Assembly: GCA_039806955.1 (NCBI GenBank)
Contig: JBDHQI010000004.1
Span: 117,163 to 181,162 of the forward strand
Direction of reading: 5' to 3'
DNA: 64,000 bases
DNA from: JADLHS01 sp039806955
GTDB lineage: Bacteria > Verrucomicrobiota > Verrucomicrobiia > Limisphaerales > JADLHS01
The notes below the pieces were generated by a model. That model was given only the letters and a program-made list of their open reading frames with translations, had not been told where the DNA came from and did no database searches. The translations under genes and the position numbers were made by a program. How positions within the stretch are numbered: the first letter of the stretch is position 1; every line of letters starts with the position of its first letter. This document shows, one piece after another, positions 8,900 to 17,994 of this stretch.

Positions 8900-10186
8900 T
8901 CAACTGCCGCCCGCCCATTGGGGCTGATGTTTCAAGTGGTAAAGCATTTCGCCCGCCTTGGGCACAAAGAGAATGCCTTCCGCTTCCCGATTCATGAACT
9001 CCGTTTCGTAAATGGTCTTCGGATCGCGGTAGCCCAGATTGATTTGGCGACAGAGAGACGCGGGGATGCCTGTGGCCAGAGTGACGCGGATGCGGCAATG
9101 TTCCACGCCATTCTTCATGCGGCCGATGCCGCGCACATGGGTGCTGTGCGCGAGGATGCCCCAAGGGTGATGTTTAAATTGCTCCCACTGATTCACGAAA
9201 TAATCGCGGCAGTGATACCCAATTTGTTCAATGAGCTTGCCGTGGGTGACGGAAATTTCGCGCACATGCGGCGCGTAGATGATCAATTCCCCGCCATCAG
9301 CCACCACTGGTTCAAGCTTGTACATGCCTTTGCCCGCCACCCAAAGGTCGTCATACATCAACGGAATTTTTGACAACACGGTGTGAAACGGGCGCTCCTT
9401 GTAGGTGATGTGGGTTTGTCGGGAGAGATCGCTGGCCGCGTCCCAGGCACTTTCCGGGGAACCAAACGTCAGACCGACAAGCGATTTGTCCGGCGCGACA
9501 ACGAGGCAGAAGCAGGTCTTGGGCACTTTGACTAGGCCGCCGGCGCGATCCACGATCCGGCGAACCGGCGTCCACTTGTTGCCGATGATCATGGGATTGG
9601 TAATCACGGCGCCGAGCCAGTGAAAGAAGTTCAAAATACGCGGTCCGCCCACGCCCGGAAACAGATACTTGTTGCCGCCGGAAAAACCCACCACCTCATG
9701 CGGAAAAACCGGGCCGACAATGATGATTTGGTCGTAGTCAAAAACGAGCCTATTGATTTCCACCGGCACTTCGATGGCAAACCGGCCGCCGGAAAGCTCG
9801 TTAACCTCGGTGGGGCTGAGACGACCAATTTCCCGCAGCGCGTCGGGATTGTCCCATTCGTGATTAAAGAACCGCACCTTTTGGTACTCCTTGCGCCGCT
9901 GTGCCAGTGTGATTTCCAAACGATCACAAATGGCCGCTTCACTCATGGGCGGATGCGTGCCCAGCGCAATCAGCACATCCAGCGCTCCGGTCGCCGCGCC
10001 GATCTGCGCGTAGATGGCCTGGAACAGCAGGCCCAGCGGCGCGGTGCGCGTGTGGTCGGGGACGATGAGTAAAACTTTCTTTGCCCGATAGGCGGCCGCC
10101 GGCAGCGCTTGTTGCACCAGTTGCGTTACTTGGTCCGGGGATAGCCGACTGCCGGGCGCATGAAGTTGTAAAGCGGTCTTTGACAC
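8900..10186 (-). CDS. LarA-like nickel-pincer racemase family protein
   Basis: A 428-residue cytoplasmic protein of the LarA/DUF2088 family. The residues that in lactate racemase hold the nickel-pincer cofactor are recognisable: 'GTHPPMSEAA' (active-site His), 'HEVVGFSGGNKYLFPG' (His and, ten residues later, the Lys that binds the cofactor) and the His in 'NFFHWLGA'. The ligand set is therefore intact and a 2-hydroxyacid racemase or epimerase activity is likely; lactate itself is not implied. The cofactor genes larB, larC and larE are not nearby. It lies 91 bases downstream of a Ser/Thr kinase gene on the same strand. Confidence 0.85.
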   Translation of the reverse strand: MSKTALQLHAPGSRLSPDQVTQLVQQALPAAAYRAKKVLLIVPDHTRTAPLGLLFQAIYAQIGAATGALDVLIALGTHPPMSEAAICDRLEITLAQRRKEYQKVRFFNHEWDNPDALREIGRLSPTEVNELSGGRFAIEVPVEINRLVFDYDQIIIVGPVFPHEVVGFSGGNKYLFPGVGGPRILNFFHWLGAVITNPMIIGNKWTPVRRIVDRAGGLVKVPKTCFCLVVAPDKSLVGLTFGSPESAWDAASDLSRQTHITYKERPFHTVLSKIPLMYDDLWVAGKGMYKLEPVVADGGELIIYAPHVREISVTHGKLIEQIGYHCRDYFVNQWEQFKHHPWGILAHSTHVRGIGRMKNGVEHCRIRVTLATGIPASLCRQINLGYRDPKTIYETEFMNREAEGILFVPKAGEMLYHLKHQPQWAGGS

Positions 10187-10277
10187 GCGGAAAAATTAGC
10201 AGAGGCGTCCGGTTAAATCCATTCCACAAGGGAAACGATTTGATTCTGCACCCGGCGTCAGCGGATTTGAATGTTGT

Positions 10278-11141
10278 TCAGATTTGCAGGCGCGTGAGAA
10301 CTTCAGCCACGTTGGCCGGACGGTGTGCCGGCTCTTTTTCCAGACAGGCGGCAACGGTTTCGTCCCATGCCAGTGGGATTTTGGGGTTGCGCACGCCGGA
10401 TTGGATCAAGCGTTCCGACATCGTGGGCGGAATGATTTCGTGCAGTTGCTGAAAGACGTCGCCATCGTGGAAGGGTGGTTTACCGGTCAACAATTCGTAG
10501 ATGGTGACGCCCAACGAATAGATGTCGTCGGAGATGGCGGGCGCGTCGCCGGTCCATTGTTGCGGACTCATATACCAATCCGTGCCGATCACGCGATGGT
10601 ACCCGGGGTCGTGATCGTGGGTGCGCAGGGACCGCGCCAGACCGAAATCCGCAAGCTTCAAGCGTCCACGCGAATCGAGAATGAGATTGGAAGGTTTGAT
10701 GTCGCGATGCACGATGCCGGCCGCGTGCGCAAAGGTGAGCGCCGCCCCCAGGTCGCACAGCCAGGGTGAAACCTCCTCGCGACTGAACCGCAGTCCCGGC
10801 TTGTCCACTTTCATGGACCAGAGCGACCAGCCGTCCACGTATTCCATCGCCACCGCCACGCCGTGTTCATCGCGTAAAAAGTCATAGACGCGCACGATGT
10901 TGGGATGGATCAATTGTTCGCTGCGCACGGCTTCCACGCGCAACCGCTCGATTTCCCTGGCGTCGGCCAGCAAATGCGCGGCCAGAAATTTCAGCACCAC
11001 CAGTCGTTCCCACTCGCGATCGTGTGCCAGCCACACGACACTCATGCCGCCGCTGCCCAGCGCGCGTTTCAAATAGTAACGTTCAAAAACTCGTTGGCCA
11101 GCCGTGAACGGAACTGGCGGACGACCTGATGGTTGCGTCAT
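10278..11141 (-). CDS. Serine/threonine protein kinase, catalytic domain only
   Basis: A Hanks-type kinase of 287 residues from the ATG at 11141. Visible are the glycine loop 'LGSGGMSVVWLA', the ATP lysine in 'LVVLKFL', the catalytic loop 'HRDIKPSNLIL', 'DFGLA' and a 'GTDWYMSPQQW' P+1 region. Unlike most bacterial members it has no membrane helix or sensor domain after the kinase core, so it should be cytoplasmic. The reading frame stays open upstream to 11732, but that part overlaps the divergent glycosyltransferase and has no kinase similarity, so the start at 11141 is preferred. Targets are unknown. Confidence 0.9.
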   Translation of the reverse strand: MTQPSGRPPVPFTAGQRVFERYYLKRALGSGGMSVVWLAHDREWERLVVLKFLAAHLLADAREIERLRVEAVRSEQLIHPNIVRVYDFLRDEHGVAVAMEYVDGWSLWSMKVDKPGLRFSREEVSPWLCDLGAALTFAHAAGIVHRDIKPSNLILDSRGRLKLADFGLARSLRTHDHDPGYHRVIGTDWYMSPQQWTGDAPAISDDIYSLGVTIYELLTGKPPFHDGDVFQQLHEIIPPTMSERLIQSGVRNPKIPLAWDETVAACLEKEPAHRPANVAEVLTRLQI

Positions 11142-11267
11142 TGCCTGACAACCTAGCAAAACCCCGTTGCGGATGGGTAGCAAAAGGAGCTGGATCACGC
11201 CGGGATTCGTGCTGACGGATGACTTTCCACTTTGAAGTTGCGCGGGCAAATCTTTAGCTTGAGCGCC

Positions 11268-12236
11268 GTGCAAAACGAGTGGCCCAGTGTAACTGTCATC
11301 ATTCCGGCGCGTCCCGATGCCGCTGAAGTGACGGCCGTGCCAGCCGCTCAGGCCCTGGATTATCCGGCGGCGCAGTTGGAAATTATCCTGGCGCGCGGTC
11401 GGCAACCTTCCGTCCAACGCAACGCCGCATTGCGCGCGGCTGGCGGCGAATTGATTTATTTTCTCGATGATGACGCACTGGCGCGTCCGGGGAATCTGCG
11501 TCGGGCGGTGGAACATTTTCGTGATGGGCGGGTGCAGATCGTGGGCGGCCCCAACCTCTGCCCGCGCGAGGCGCCGTTCCTGGAACAAGTGTTTGCCTTG
11601 GTGCTGACGAACTGGCTGGCGTTTGGTCCGAGCCGGGCGCGCTACGCGCAAGTCGGCGCGGTGCGGGACACGAGCGAGAAGGAACTGATCTTGTGCAATT
11701 TGCTGGGGCGTCGGGCGACGCTGCTGCGACATGGCGGATTTAACGAAGCGCTGTATCCGAACGAGGAAAATGCGTTGCTGGATAACATCCAGAAAACCAG
11801 CGGTCGGCTGATTTATGATCCGGAACTTTTTGTGTGGCGACGCCCGCGGCGTTCGTTAAAGCAATTTACGCGGATGCTGTGGAATTATGGTCGCGGGCGC
11901 GCCGAACAATTTCGCTCCACGCCGACGCTGGGTTCATTGCTCAACTTCGTGCCGCCGCTGTTTGTCGCGTACTTGGTGGCGGCGCTCGCGCTGGCTTGGC
12001 GCTGGCCGTGGGTGTGGTTGCCGTTGGTGGCGTACGTGTTGGTGATTGCCGCGCAGTTGTTGGTTTTATGGCCGCGGAGCGGAGTCATTCGCGGTGTGTG
12101 CGCGCTGCCCTTCCTGGTGGAAACGCACCTGGTTTACGGTCTCGGTTTCTGGCGGGGGCTGTTCACTCGACTTCGACCGACCGGAGCGAAATCGAATGGC
12201 GAAGTGCAATTGCAACGCTTCAGTCAAGCGCATTAA
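11268..12236 (+). CDS. Family 2 glycosyltransferase with C-terminal membrane helices
   Basis: A GT-A fold enzyme beginning 'WPSVTVIIPARP', with the nucleotide-sugar/metal motif 'YFLDDDALARPG' and an 'NEENALLDNI' acceptor-side acidic motif. About residues 225-300 form two to three membrane helices, so it acts at the cytoplasmic face of the inner membrane, probably building an envelope polysaccharide or glycolipid. The GTG at 11268 gives 322 residues and starts close to the fold; an in-frame TTG at 11232 is the alternative. The stop overlaps the end of the convergent methyltransferase gene by four bases. Confidence 0.85.
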   Translation: MQNEWPSVTVIIPARPDAAEVTAVPAAQALDYPAAQLEIILARGRQPSVQRNAALRAAGGELIYFLDDDALARPGNLRRAVEHFRDGRVQIVGGPNLCPREAPFLEQVFALVLTNWLAFGPSRARYAQVGAVRDTSEKELILCNLLGRRATLLRHGGFNEALYPNEENALLDNIQKTSGRLIYDPELFVWRRPRRSLKQFTRMLWNYGRGRAEQFRSTPTLGSLLNFVPPLFVAYLVAALALAWRWPWVWLPLVAYVLVIAAQLLVLWPRSGVIRGVCALPFLVETHLVYGLGFWRGLFTRLRPTGAKSNGEVQLQRFSQAH

Positions 12237-13048
12237 CCACGGCGTTGGCGGCTCGCTTCATACAGGAAAATCGCCGCCGCGCTTGCGACGTTGAGCGAAT
12301 CCACCGTGGGCGCGATCGGAATGGCGACGGCGGCATCACACGCCGCCAGCACCGCCGGCGAAACGCCATGACCTTCCGCGCCGAACACGACGCACAGGTC
12401 GGCGCGCAAATCGGTTGTGGGCAATTCGGATTGCTCCGTATGCGGGTGAGCGGCGACGCAACGGACTCCGTGTGGTCGCAGTTGCGTGAGGGCCTGAGCC
12501 AGGTTCGCTGTTTCGATGATGGGCAATTCAAACACAGCGCCCATGGAATTGCGCACCGCCCGCCGCAAATACGGGCTGGCACAAGTTTCGCCCACCAACA
12601 ATGCCTGCGCACCGAAGGCGACGCAGTTCCGCACCAGCACGCCGATGTTTTCCGCACTGGTCAATCCGTCGGCGGCCGCCAGGAAAACTGGTTTGGGCCG
12701 GTGCGCCAGCAGCTCGGGCAGGGGAGTGGGCGATGGAATTTTAGCTATGGCCATGATGCCTTGAAACAAGGTGAATCCGACCAACGCTTCCAACACCCGG
12801 CGTTCGGTGATGCAATAGACGGGAATGTCTTCGGGGCGGCTTTGTAACGCAGGTTCATATTCCGCCAACCGCGGCTCCGGCAACAAAACGGAAATGACCG
12901 TCAACGGACTGGCCAGCAGCCGATGCACCACTTTATCGCCTTCGGCCACGAAGAGGCCGTGTTCACGATGTTCGCGCGGTCGCTTTAACGTGCGATAGGG
13001 CGACAGGTCGGGCTGGTCCAGACTGTGGATGCGTTCCAAGTGATACAT
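12233..13048 (-). CDS. TrmH/SpoU-family RNA 2'-O-methyltransferase
   Basis: A 271-residue SPOUT methyltransferase. The N-terminal part (about 1-110) is a substrate-binding domain of L30e type ('LFVAEGDKVVHRLL'). The C-terminal knot domain has all three SPOUT motifs: 'ENIGVLVRNCVAFGA', 'VVFGAEGHGVS' and 'VDSLNVASAAAIFLYE', with the conserved Asn, Arg, Glu and Ser positions. It transfers a methyl group from SAM to ribose 2'-OH of rRNA or tRNA; the site cannot be told. It is the last gene of a minus-strand run behind the WalJ-like gene (87-base gap). Confidence 0.9.
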   Translation of the reverse strand: MYHLERIHSLDQPDLSPYRTLKRPREHREHGLFVAEGDKVVHRLLASPLTVISVLLPEPRLAEYEPALQSRPEDIPVYCITERRVLEALVGFTLFQGIMAIAKIPSPTPLPELLAHRPKPVFLAAADGLTSAENIGVLVRNCVAFGAQALLVGETCASPYLRRAVRNSMGAVFELPIIETANLAQALTQLRPHGVRCVAAHPHTEQSELPTTDLRADLCVVFGAEGHGVSPAVLAACDAAVAIPIAPTVDSLNVASAAAIFLYEASRQRRG

Positions 13049-13135
13049 GCGTGGATCAGACTGGGGCGTTCAAGCAATCGTTTCGCTGGGCCAGGATGGT
13101 GGTTGGGGAGACGGTTGCGTCAACGCGAATTGGGA

Positions 13136-13921
13136 TCACAACCACAGGGTCGGGCCCGGCACATTTTGTTGCGCCACATGCAGGTGAACGTGATTGGCGT
13201 GCAGCGTCTCGAGTCGTCGAGCCATGACGCGCTGCGCCAGTTCGGGGTGGTTGCAATCGCGGCTGAGATGTCCGAGGTAAAGATACCGCAGATCACCGGA
13301 CATGATTTCGCCGACGCAATCCGCCGCCGCTTCGTTCGAGAGATGTCCGTGCCGACTAAGGATGCGCTGCTTCAGACTCCACGGGCGTTTCGGGCACTCC
13401 TGCAACAGGCGCACGTCATGATTGGATTCGAGCACGAGCGCGTTGGTTTTTTTGATGCGTTCCAGCACCAGTTTGGTGACGTGGCCGAGGTCGGTGGCGA
13501 AACCAATGCTGCTGCCGTTGGTGCGCAGAACGAAACCGACCGGATCCTGCGCGTCGTGCGGAATGGAAAAACTTTCCACGCTGATATCGCCGACCTCGAA
13601 ACCACCACCCGCGACGAACAAGCGAAAATCCAGTTGCGCCTGCTGATTGGCTTGTTGGATTTCCTCCATCGTGGCGCGGTTGCAATAGACCGGGATGCGT
13701 GCTTTTTCAGCGATGGCAACCAGCCCGGCAATGTGGTCGCTGTGCTCGTGCGTGATCAAAATCGCCGTGAGGTTTTCCGGCACGCGCTCCAACGTGGCGA
13801 GGCGTTGCCGGATCTGACGCCCGCTGAAACCGACGTCAATCAACAACCGTGTTTCATCGGTTTCGACGTAGGAAGCGTTGCCTTGTGAGCCACTGCCGAG
13901 GATGGTCAACTTAACCGCCAC
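13136..13921 (-). CDS. WalJ/YycJ-like metallo-beta-lactamase fold hydrolase
   Basis: A 261-residue cytoplasmic protein of the MBL superfamily. The N-terminal 'LTILGSGSQGNASYV' and the dinuclear metal motif 'ITHEHSDHIAG' are clear, followed by 'PHDAQDPVGF', 'FATDLGHV', 'LESNHD' and 'YLGHLSRDCN', the order seen in YycJ/WalJ proteins, which have been linked to DNA repair or cell-wall coordination. It lies 60 bases after the DacB fusion gene and ahead of the TrmH-like gene on the same strand. Confidence 0.87.
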   Translation of the reverse strand: MAVKLTILGSGSQGNASYVETDETRLLIDVGFSGRQIRQRLATLERVPENLTAILITHEHSDHIAGLVAIAEKARIPVYCNRATMEEIQQANQQAQLDFRLFVAGGGFEVGDISVESFSIPHDAQDPVGFVLRTNGSSIGFATDLGHVTKLVLERIKKTNALVLESNHDVRLLQECPKRPWSLKQRILSRHGHLSNEAAADCVGEIMSGDLRYLYLGHLSRDCNHPELAQRVMARRLETLHANHVHLHVAQQNVPGPTLWL

Positions 13922-13981
13922 GCGAAAACGGTAAGTCTTTGGTCCGAATGCGGCAACGCATTTTTCAAACGGCGGGAAATT

Positions 13982-16399
13982 TCAATCCACCAGTCGCACC
14001 CGATAAAAACGCGGCGTGGCGCCACTGGAAAATGGATCGAGTTTGATTGCGCTGGTATTGGTGGCGATGACGTCGCCCGGCAAATCCCGCCAGACCGGAG
14101 CATTCAAATCCGAAGTAAATTGCACACGGTAACGCAACCCAGAGCTGGCCGACCAACGCAACGTCAGGGTTTGATCCTGCGAATTGATTTCCGGGGTCGC
14201 CAACTGCGGCGGATCCAGCACGGTAAAGAAGCGCAGCACGTCCGAGAGGTAGCGTTCGCGCACAAACGAATTGGTAATGGATTCAAACGGAAACCCCCAG
14301 TTCATCACCCGTCCGCCGCCCAGCGAACCGTCATATTGCACTGCGGCGGCACCGCCGGTACCGCCAACGTAATTTAATGCGACGCTACTGCCATTGGTGG
14401 GGAGCAGCACATCCGGATAATCCACATTGAACATCCCGTACGTGCCATTGTCGAAGCCGCTCGCGGGATTATTCACAAAGATGCCGCCGCCGGTCGGCGT
14501 GAAAGCGTACGTGTTGGCGTCGTCCAGGTGGTAAACCGCGCGCAACACGTTATGGTAAAAGTTCCGGTCTGCGGCGGTTGGTCCGCTGGCGCGATCCAAA
14601 TCCCAGCCCACCTCGGCTCCGGACACAAATAAATTGCCGCCCGCCGCCAGATAGTCAGTGACCAACGCTTGTTCGGTTGCGGAGAAGGTTTCGTCCTCGG
14701 TGGATTCCTCACCTAACAACCAGATCACTGCCGGATAGTCCGTGAGCACCACGTTGCCGGAGAGCACCGCGTTGTGGTGGGCCGTTTCAAATGTGGGGCC
14801 GCTGATGCTTTGACCGGCAAGCGCGGCGAAAGCATGGTTGGTGGCGTGAGGATTCTCGTTGGGTTGGAAACGCCAACGGTCATTGCCATCCACAATCAAC
14901 ACCCGCGCATTTCCACCCGCTTGCGCGCCGTAAATTCGTGATGCTTTGCTTTCGCCACTCGCACCCACGACGCTGACTTTGTAATAGCGTTTCGCACCCG
15001 GCGTTAAGCCGGTCTCCAGATACGTGTGGACGTTCGCGGGAATATTGCGCGTCGCGTCGAAGTTGATGCCGTTGCTGCTCGAATAAACGCGGTAGGCGGT
15101 ACGAACAAATTTTTCATCCGACCAGGCAAGTTGCAGCGAAGTGCCATTGGGATGGCTGGTCACACGCAGTAATTCCGGACTGAGTGGGACGCCACGTTGT
15201 GCGAACAGAACGACGGCCGCATCAATCGCGTTGCGCGTGGCCGTCTGGTCAATGTTCGTTTTATTAGCGATGAACGAGAAAAAGTAACGTTCGTTATCGT
15301 GCGGATTATCGAGGTAACCGCTCAGGGCGATTGAAATGCTCAATGAACCGGTTTTGGCGTGGACTTTACCCGAGCCGCCGGTGTTGCAGAAACGTCCGCC
15401 CAAAGTGCCGTCGGCACAACCAATCGGCAGGCCGGTGCTCCAGGAGGGAAAGGCAGGCAACATGTAGCGGGTGAGCGCCACGGTTTGCCTCGCGCTGAAC
15501 CGATTGCCGTGGGATAAACCGGACCCGTCATTCATCACCATGCCGGTGGTGCTGACTCCGGCGGTGTTGTTCAACCAGGAGAGCACGCGCGTCGCGCCCG
15601 CCGCATAGGAATCCACGCCGGACAATTTCCAACCAATATGACGCAACAGCGCGTCGGCCATGACGTTGTGGCTGACTTTCAGCAGGGGAATGCAGGCCAC
15701 GTCCAGTCGCAGCGGTTTGCCGCCGTACGTCAGGTTGGTGGAATAGTAAGTGTAGAACAAGGTGCCGGCAGCACTGAAGCCCGTCTGTCCAATGGCCGCG
15801 CCGGAAACGGAAATACCCTGAGCCTGCAACGCGGCCACGAAGGCCATGGCGGCGTCGGCGTTGTAACCTGGTTGATAGCTGGCATTGTGGTTGTAGGGAT
15901 CAGTGGCGGTCAGATTGTAAAAACAACAACCGTAACTTTGCACGCTGCCGTTCACCGCCGTCAGTCCCATTGCCTTCAAACGCGCGGCGATGTAGTCCAA
16001 CGGCGCGCGGGCGTTGCCCGGAAACACGGAGGTGTTCCAGGTCGGATCATGTTCGCAGACCAGGTTCAAGTTGCCGTTGAGCACTCCGCCGGTGAGTGAG
16101 CCTTGCAGATAAAGACGCGTTTCGAAAACGTGATTGGAACCGAGCAATCCGAACGCGGCGGCCGTGGTAAACATTTTCGTATTGGAAGCAGGGGCGAGAC
16201 CGGTAAGCGGATTGCGTTGATACTGAACCACCGAGCCTTCCGCGTTTTCGACCAGGATGGACCAGGAAGTTCCAGCCAGCGCGGGGTTGGCGAGGAGGGC
16301 GTCAATTTGATCGGGGATGGTTTGGGCGCTGGCGATTTGACCGAGCCAGAACATGACCCCGAGTAAACCACCAATTCGTTGCAACCGTTGCCTGACCAT
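13982..16399 (-). CDS. dacB: DacB-type D-Ala-D-Ala carboxypeptidase with long C-terminal extension
   Basis: The ATG at 16399 gives 805 residues (an upstream in-frame TTG at 16414 is possible), against about 450-500 for ordinary penicillin-binding protein 4. A signal peptide ends at 'QIASAQ'. Residues about 26-400 are peptidase S13: 'SNTK' (SxxK), 'SHNVMADALL' (SxN) and 'HAKTGSLS' (KTG) supply the acyl-serine active site for removing D-Ala or cutting cross-links in the periplasm. After about residue 405 comes a fibronectin-III-like segment, then a GATase/DJ-1-like region ('VLIVDGNDRWRFQ', 'YPAVIWLLGEES') and a C-terminal beta domain ('YRVQFTSDLNAPVW') typical of secreted Verrucomicrobia proteins. 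The extension suggests secretion and binding of another substrate. Confidence 0.85.
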   Translation of the reverse strand: MVRQRLQRIGGLLGVMFWLGQIASAQTIPDQIDALLANPALAGTSWSILVENAEGSVVQYQRNPLTGLAPASNTKMFTTAAAFGLLGSNHVFETRLYLQGSLTGGVLNGNLNLVCEHDPTWNTSVFPGNARAPLDYIAARLKAMGLTAVNGSVQSYGCCFYNLTATDPYNHNASYQPGYNADAAMAFVAALQAQGISVSGAAIGQTGFSAAGTLFYTYYSTNLTYGGKPLRLDVACIPLLKVSHNVMADALLRHIGWKLSGVDSYAAGATRVLSWLNNTAGVSTTGMVMNDGSGLSHGNRFSARQTVALTRYMLPAFPSWSTGLPIGCADGTLGGRFCNTGGSGKVHAKTGSLSISIALSGYLDNPHDNERYFFSFIANKTNIDQTATRNAIDAAVVLFAQRGVPLSPELLRVTSHPNGTSLQLAWSDEKFVRTAYRVYSSSNGINFDATRNIPANVHTYLETGLTPGAKRYYKVSVVGASGESKASRIYGAQAGGNARVLIVDGNDRWRFQPNENPHATNHAFAALAGQSISGPTFETAHHNAVLSGNVVLTDYPAVIWLLGEESTEDETFSATEQALVTDYLAAGGNLFVSGAEVGWDLDRASGPTAADRNFYHNVLRAVYHLDDANTYAFTPTGGGIFVNNPASGFDNGTYGMFNVDYPDVLLPTNGSSVALNYVGGTGGAAAVQYDGSLGGGRVMNWGFPFESITNSFVRERYLSDVLRFFTVLDPPQLATPEINSQDQTLTLRWSASSGLRYRVQFTSDLNAPVWRDLPGDVIATNTSAIKLDPFSSGATPRFYRVRLVD

Positions 16400-16619
16400 A
16401 ATGGACGTGACCAACAGTAGCGCGCCTGGCGGGAGCCAGCCAGCGTCATTTTAAGCTGATAACTGACACGCAACCCCCGGCCGCCGGGCGGAGGTGCAAT
16501 GGAGGTGAGGGGCGAGCGTGGTCCGATGGCGCCGATTTTTCGTGCGAAGGCTGTTTCGCGTCTTGAAAAAGTTTTTACTTCCTCGCAGACTGCTGGAAAG
16601 GATTCTACGAAACGGGTTA

Positions 16620-17906
16620 ATGAGTATGCAGGCAAAATTGGAATTGGAAGGTAAAGCGTATCACCTTCCCGTCGTGGTGGGCACCCAGGGCGAAAAAGCG
16701 GTGGATATCGCGACGTTGCGGGCAGAAACGGGTTACATCACCTTGGATGAAAGCTACGGGAACACCGGCTCGTGCCAGAGCAAGATCACGTTCATTGATG
16801 GAGAAAAGGGGATTTTGCGCTATCGCGGCATTCCGATCGAGGAGCTGGCGGAGCAATCGTCCTTCATCGAAACCGCCTTTCTGATCATCTACGGTCATTT
16901 GCCCAACCACCGCGAGATGGAGCGATTTTCAGAACTGTTGCAGGAGAATCAAATTCTGCACGAGAACATGAAACATCATTTCGAGGGGTTCCCGCCGTCC
17001 GCGCATCCCATGGCGATTCTTTCGGCGATGATCAACGCGGCCAGTTGTTTCTACCCCGAACTGATGCACGGACACCACCGTGATTTTGAAATCCAGGTGG
17101 CGCGACTGATTTCCCAGGTGCGCACGATCGCGGCCTTCTCCTATCGGAAATCAAAGGGCGAGCCGATCATTTATCCCAAGAAAAGTTACGCGTACACCGC
17201 CAACTTTTTGCACATGCTGTTCTCGGATCCCAATGACGATTACGAGGTCAAACCCGAGGTGGCGCGCGCGTTGGATTTGATTTTTCTATTACATGCGGAT
17301 CACGAACAAAATTGTTCCACTTCGACCGTCCGGATGGTTGCCTCCAGCCAGGCCAATCTCTACGCGAGCTGTGCGGCGGGCGTATGCGCCTTGTGGGGGC
17401 CGTTGCACGGGGGTGCGAATCAGGCGGTGGTGGAAATGCTCCAACAGATTCATCAGGAGGGCGACGACGGATCGAAATTCATCGCGGCGGCCAAGGACAA
17501 GACGAGTGGCCGCAAGTTGATGGGCTTTGGTCATCGCGTGTATAAGCATTACGATCCGCGCGCCAAGATCATCAAGCGGGCCTGCGACGAAGTGCTCGAT
17601 GCGTTGCGGATTGACGATCCATTGCTCGCCATCGCGAAGAAGCTGGAAGCCGCCGCTTTGCAGGACGGATATTTCATCGAGCGTAAACTGTATCCGAACG
17701 TGGATTTTTACAGCGGCATCATCATGCGCGCCCTGGGGATTCCCGTGGAAATGTTCACCGTGATTTTTGCCATCGGTCGCATGCCGGGTTGGATTGCCAA
17801 CTACAAGGAAATCACCGATGACCCGAAAAGTCGAATTTGTCGTCCGCGTCAGGTTTATGTCGGCACCAGCCAGCACAGCTACGTGCCACTGGCCCAACGC
17901 GTTTGA
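16620..17906 (+). CDS. gltA: Citrate synthase
   Basis: A 428-residue type II citrate synthase that condenses oxaloacetate and acetyl-CoA at the entry of the TCA cycle. The catalytic residues are seen in 'LLHADHEQNCSTSTVR' (His), 'GPLHGGANQAV' (His) and 'YPNVDFYSGI' (Asp), with the CoA/phosphate-binding 'GFGHRVYKHYDPRA'. The frame is open to 16518, but the extra 34 basic residues are not family-like, so the ATG at 16620 (MSMQAKLELEGK) is chosen. It is divergent from the DacB gene. Confidence 0.96.
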   Translation: MSMQAKLELEGKAYHLPVVVGTQGEKAVDIATLRAETGYITLDESYGNTGSCQSKITFIDGEKGILRYRGIPIEELAEQSSFIETAFLIIYGHLPNHREMERFSELLQENQILHENMKHHFEGFPPSAHPMAILSAMINAASCFYPELMHGHHRDFEIQVARLISQVRTIAAFSYRKSKGEPIIYPKKSYAYTANFLHMLFSDPNDDYEVKPEVARALDLIFLLHADHEQNCSTSTVRMVASSQANLYASCAAGVCALWGPLHGGANQAVVEMLQQIHQEGDDGSKFIAAAKDKTSGRKLMGFGHRVYKHYDPRAKIIKRACDEVLDALRIDDPLLAIAKKLEAAALQDGYFIERKLYPNVDFYSGIIMRALGIPVEMFTVIFAIGRMPGWIANYKEITDDPKSRICRPRQVYVGTSQHSYVPLAQRV

Positions 17907-17994
17907 AGTTTCCTGGTCAAACCCCTGAGAGGTTGCTGGAAGTTTGGGAAAGTAATTTCGGGATTGGGTGCTGAGATAGTGTCGGTTGTCGCGC

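Noticed and set aside
11142..11732. N-terminal extension of the Ser/Thr kinase
   Set aside because: It overlaps the divergent glycosyltransferase, and the kinase fold starts just after the ATG at 11141.
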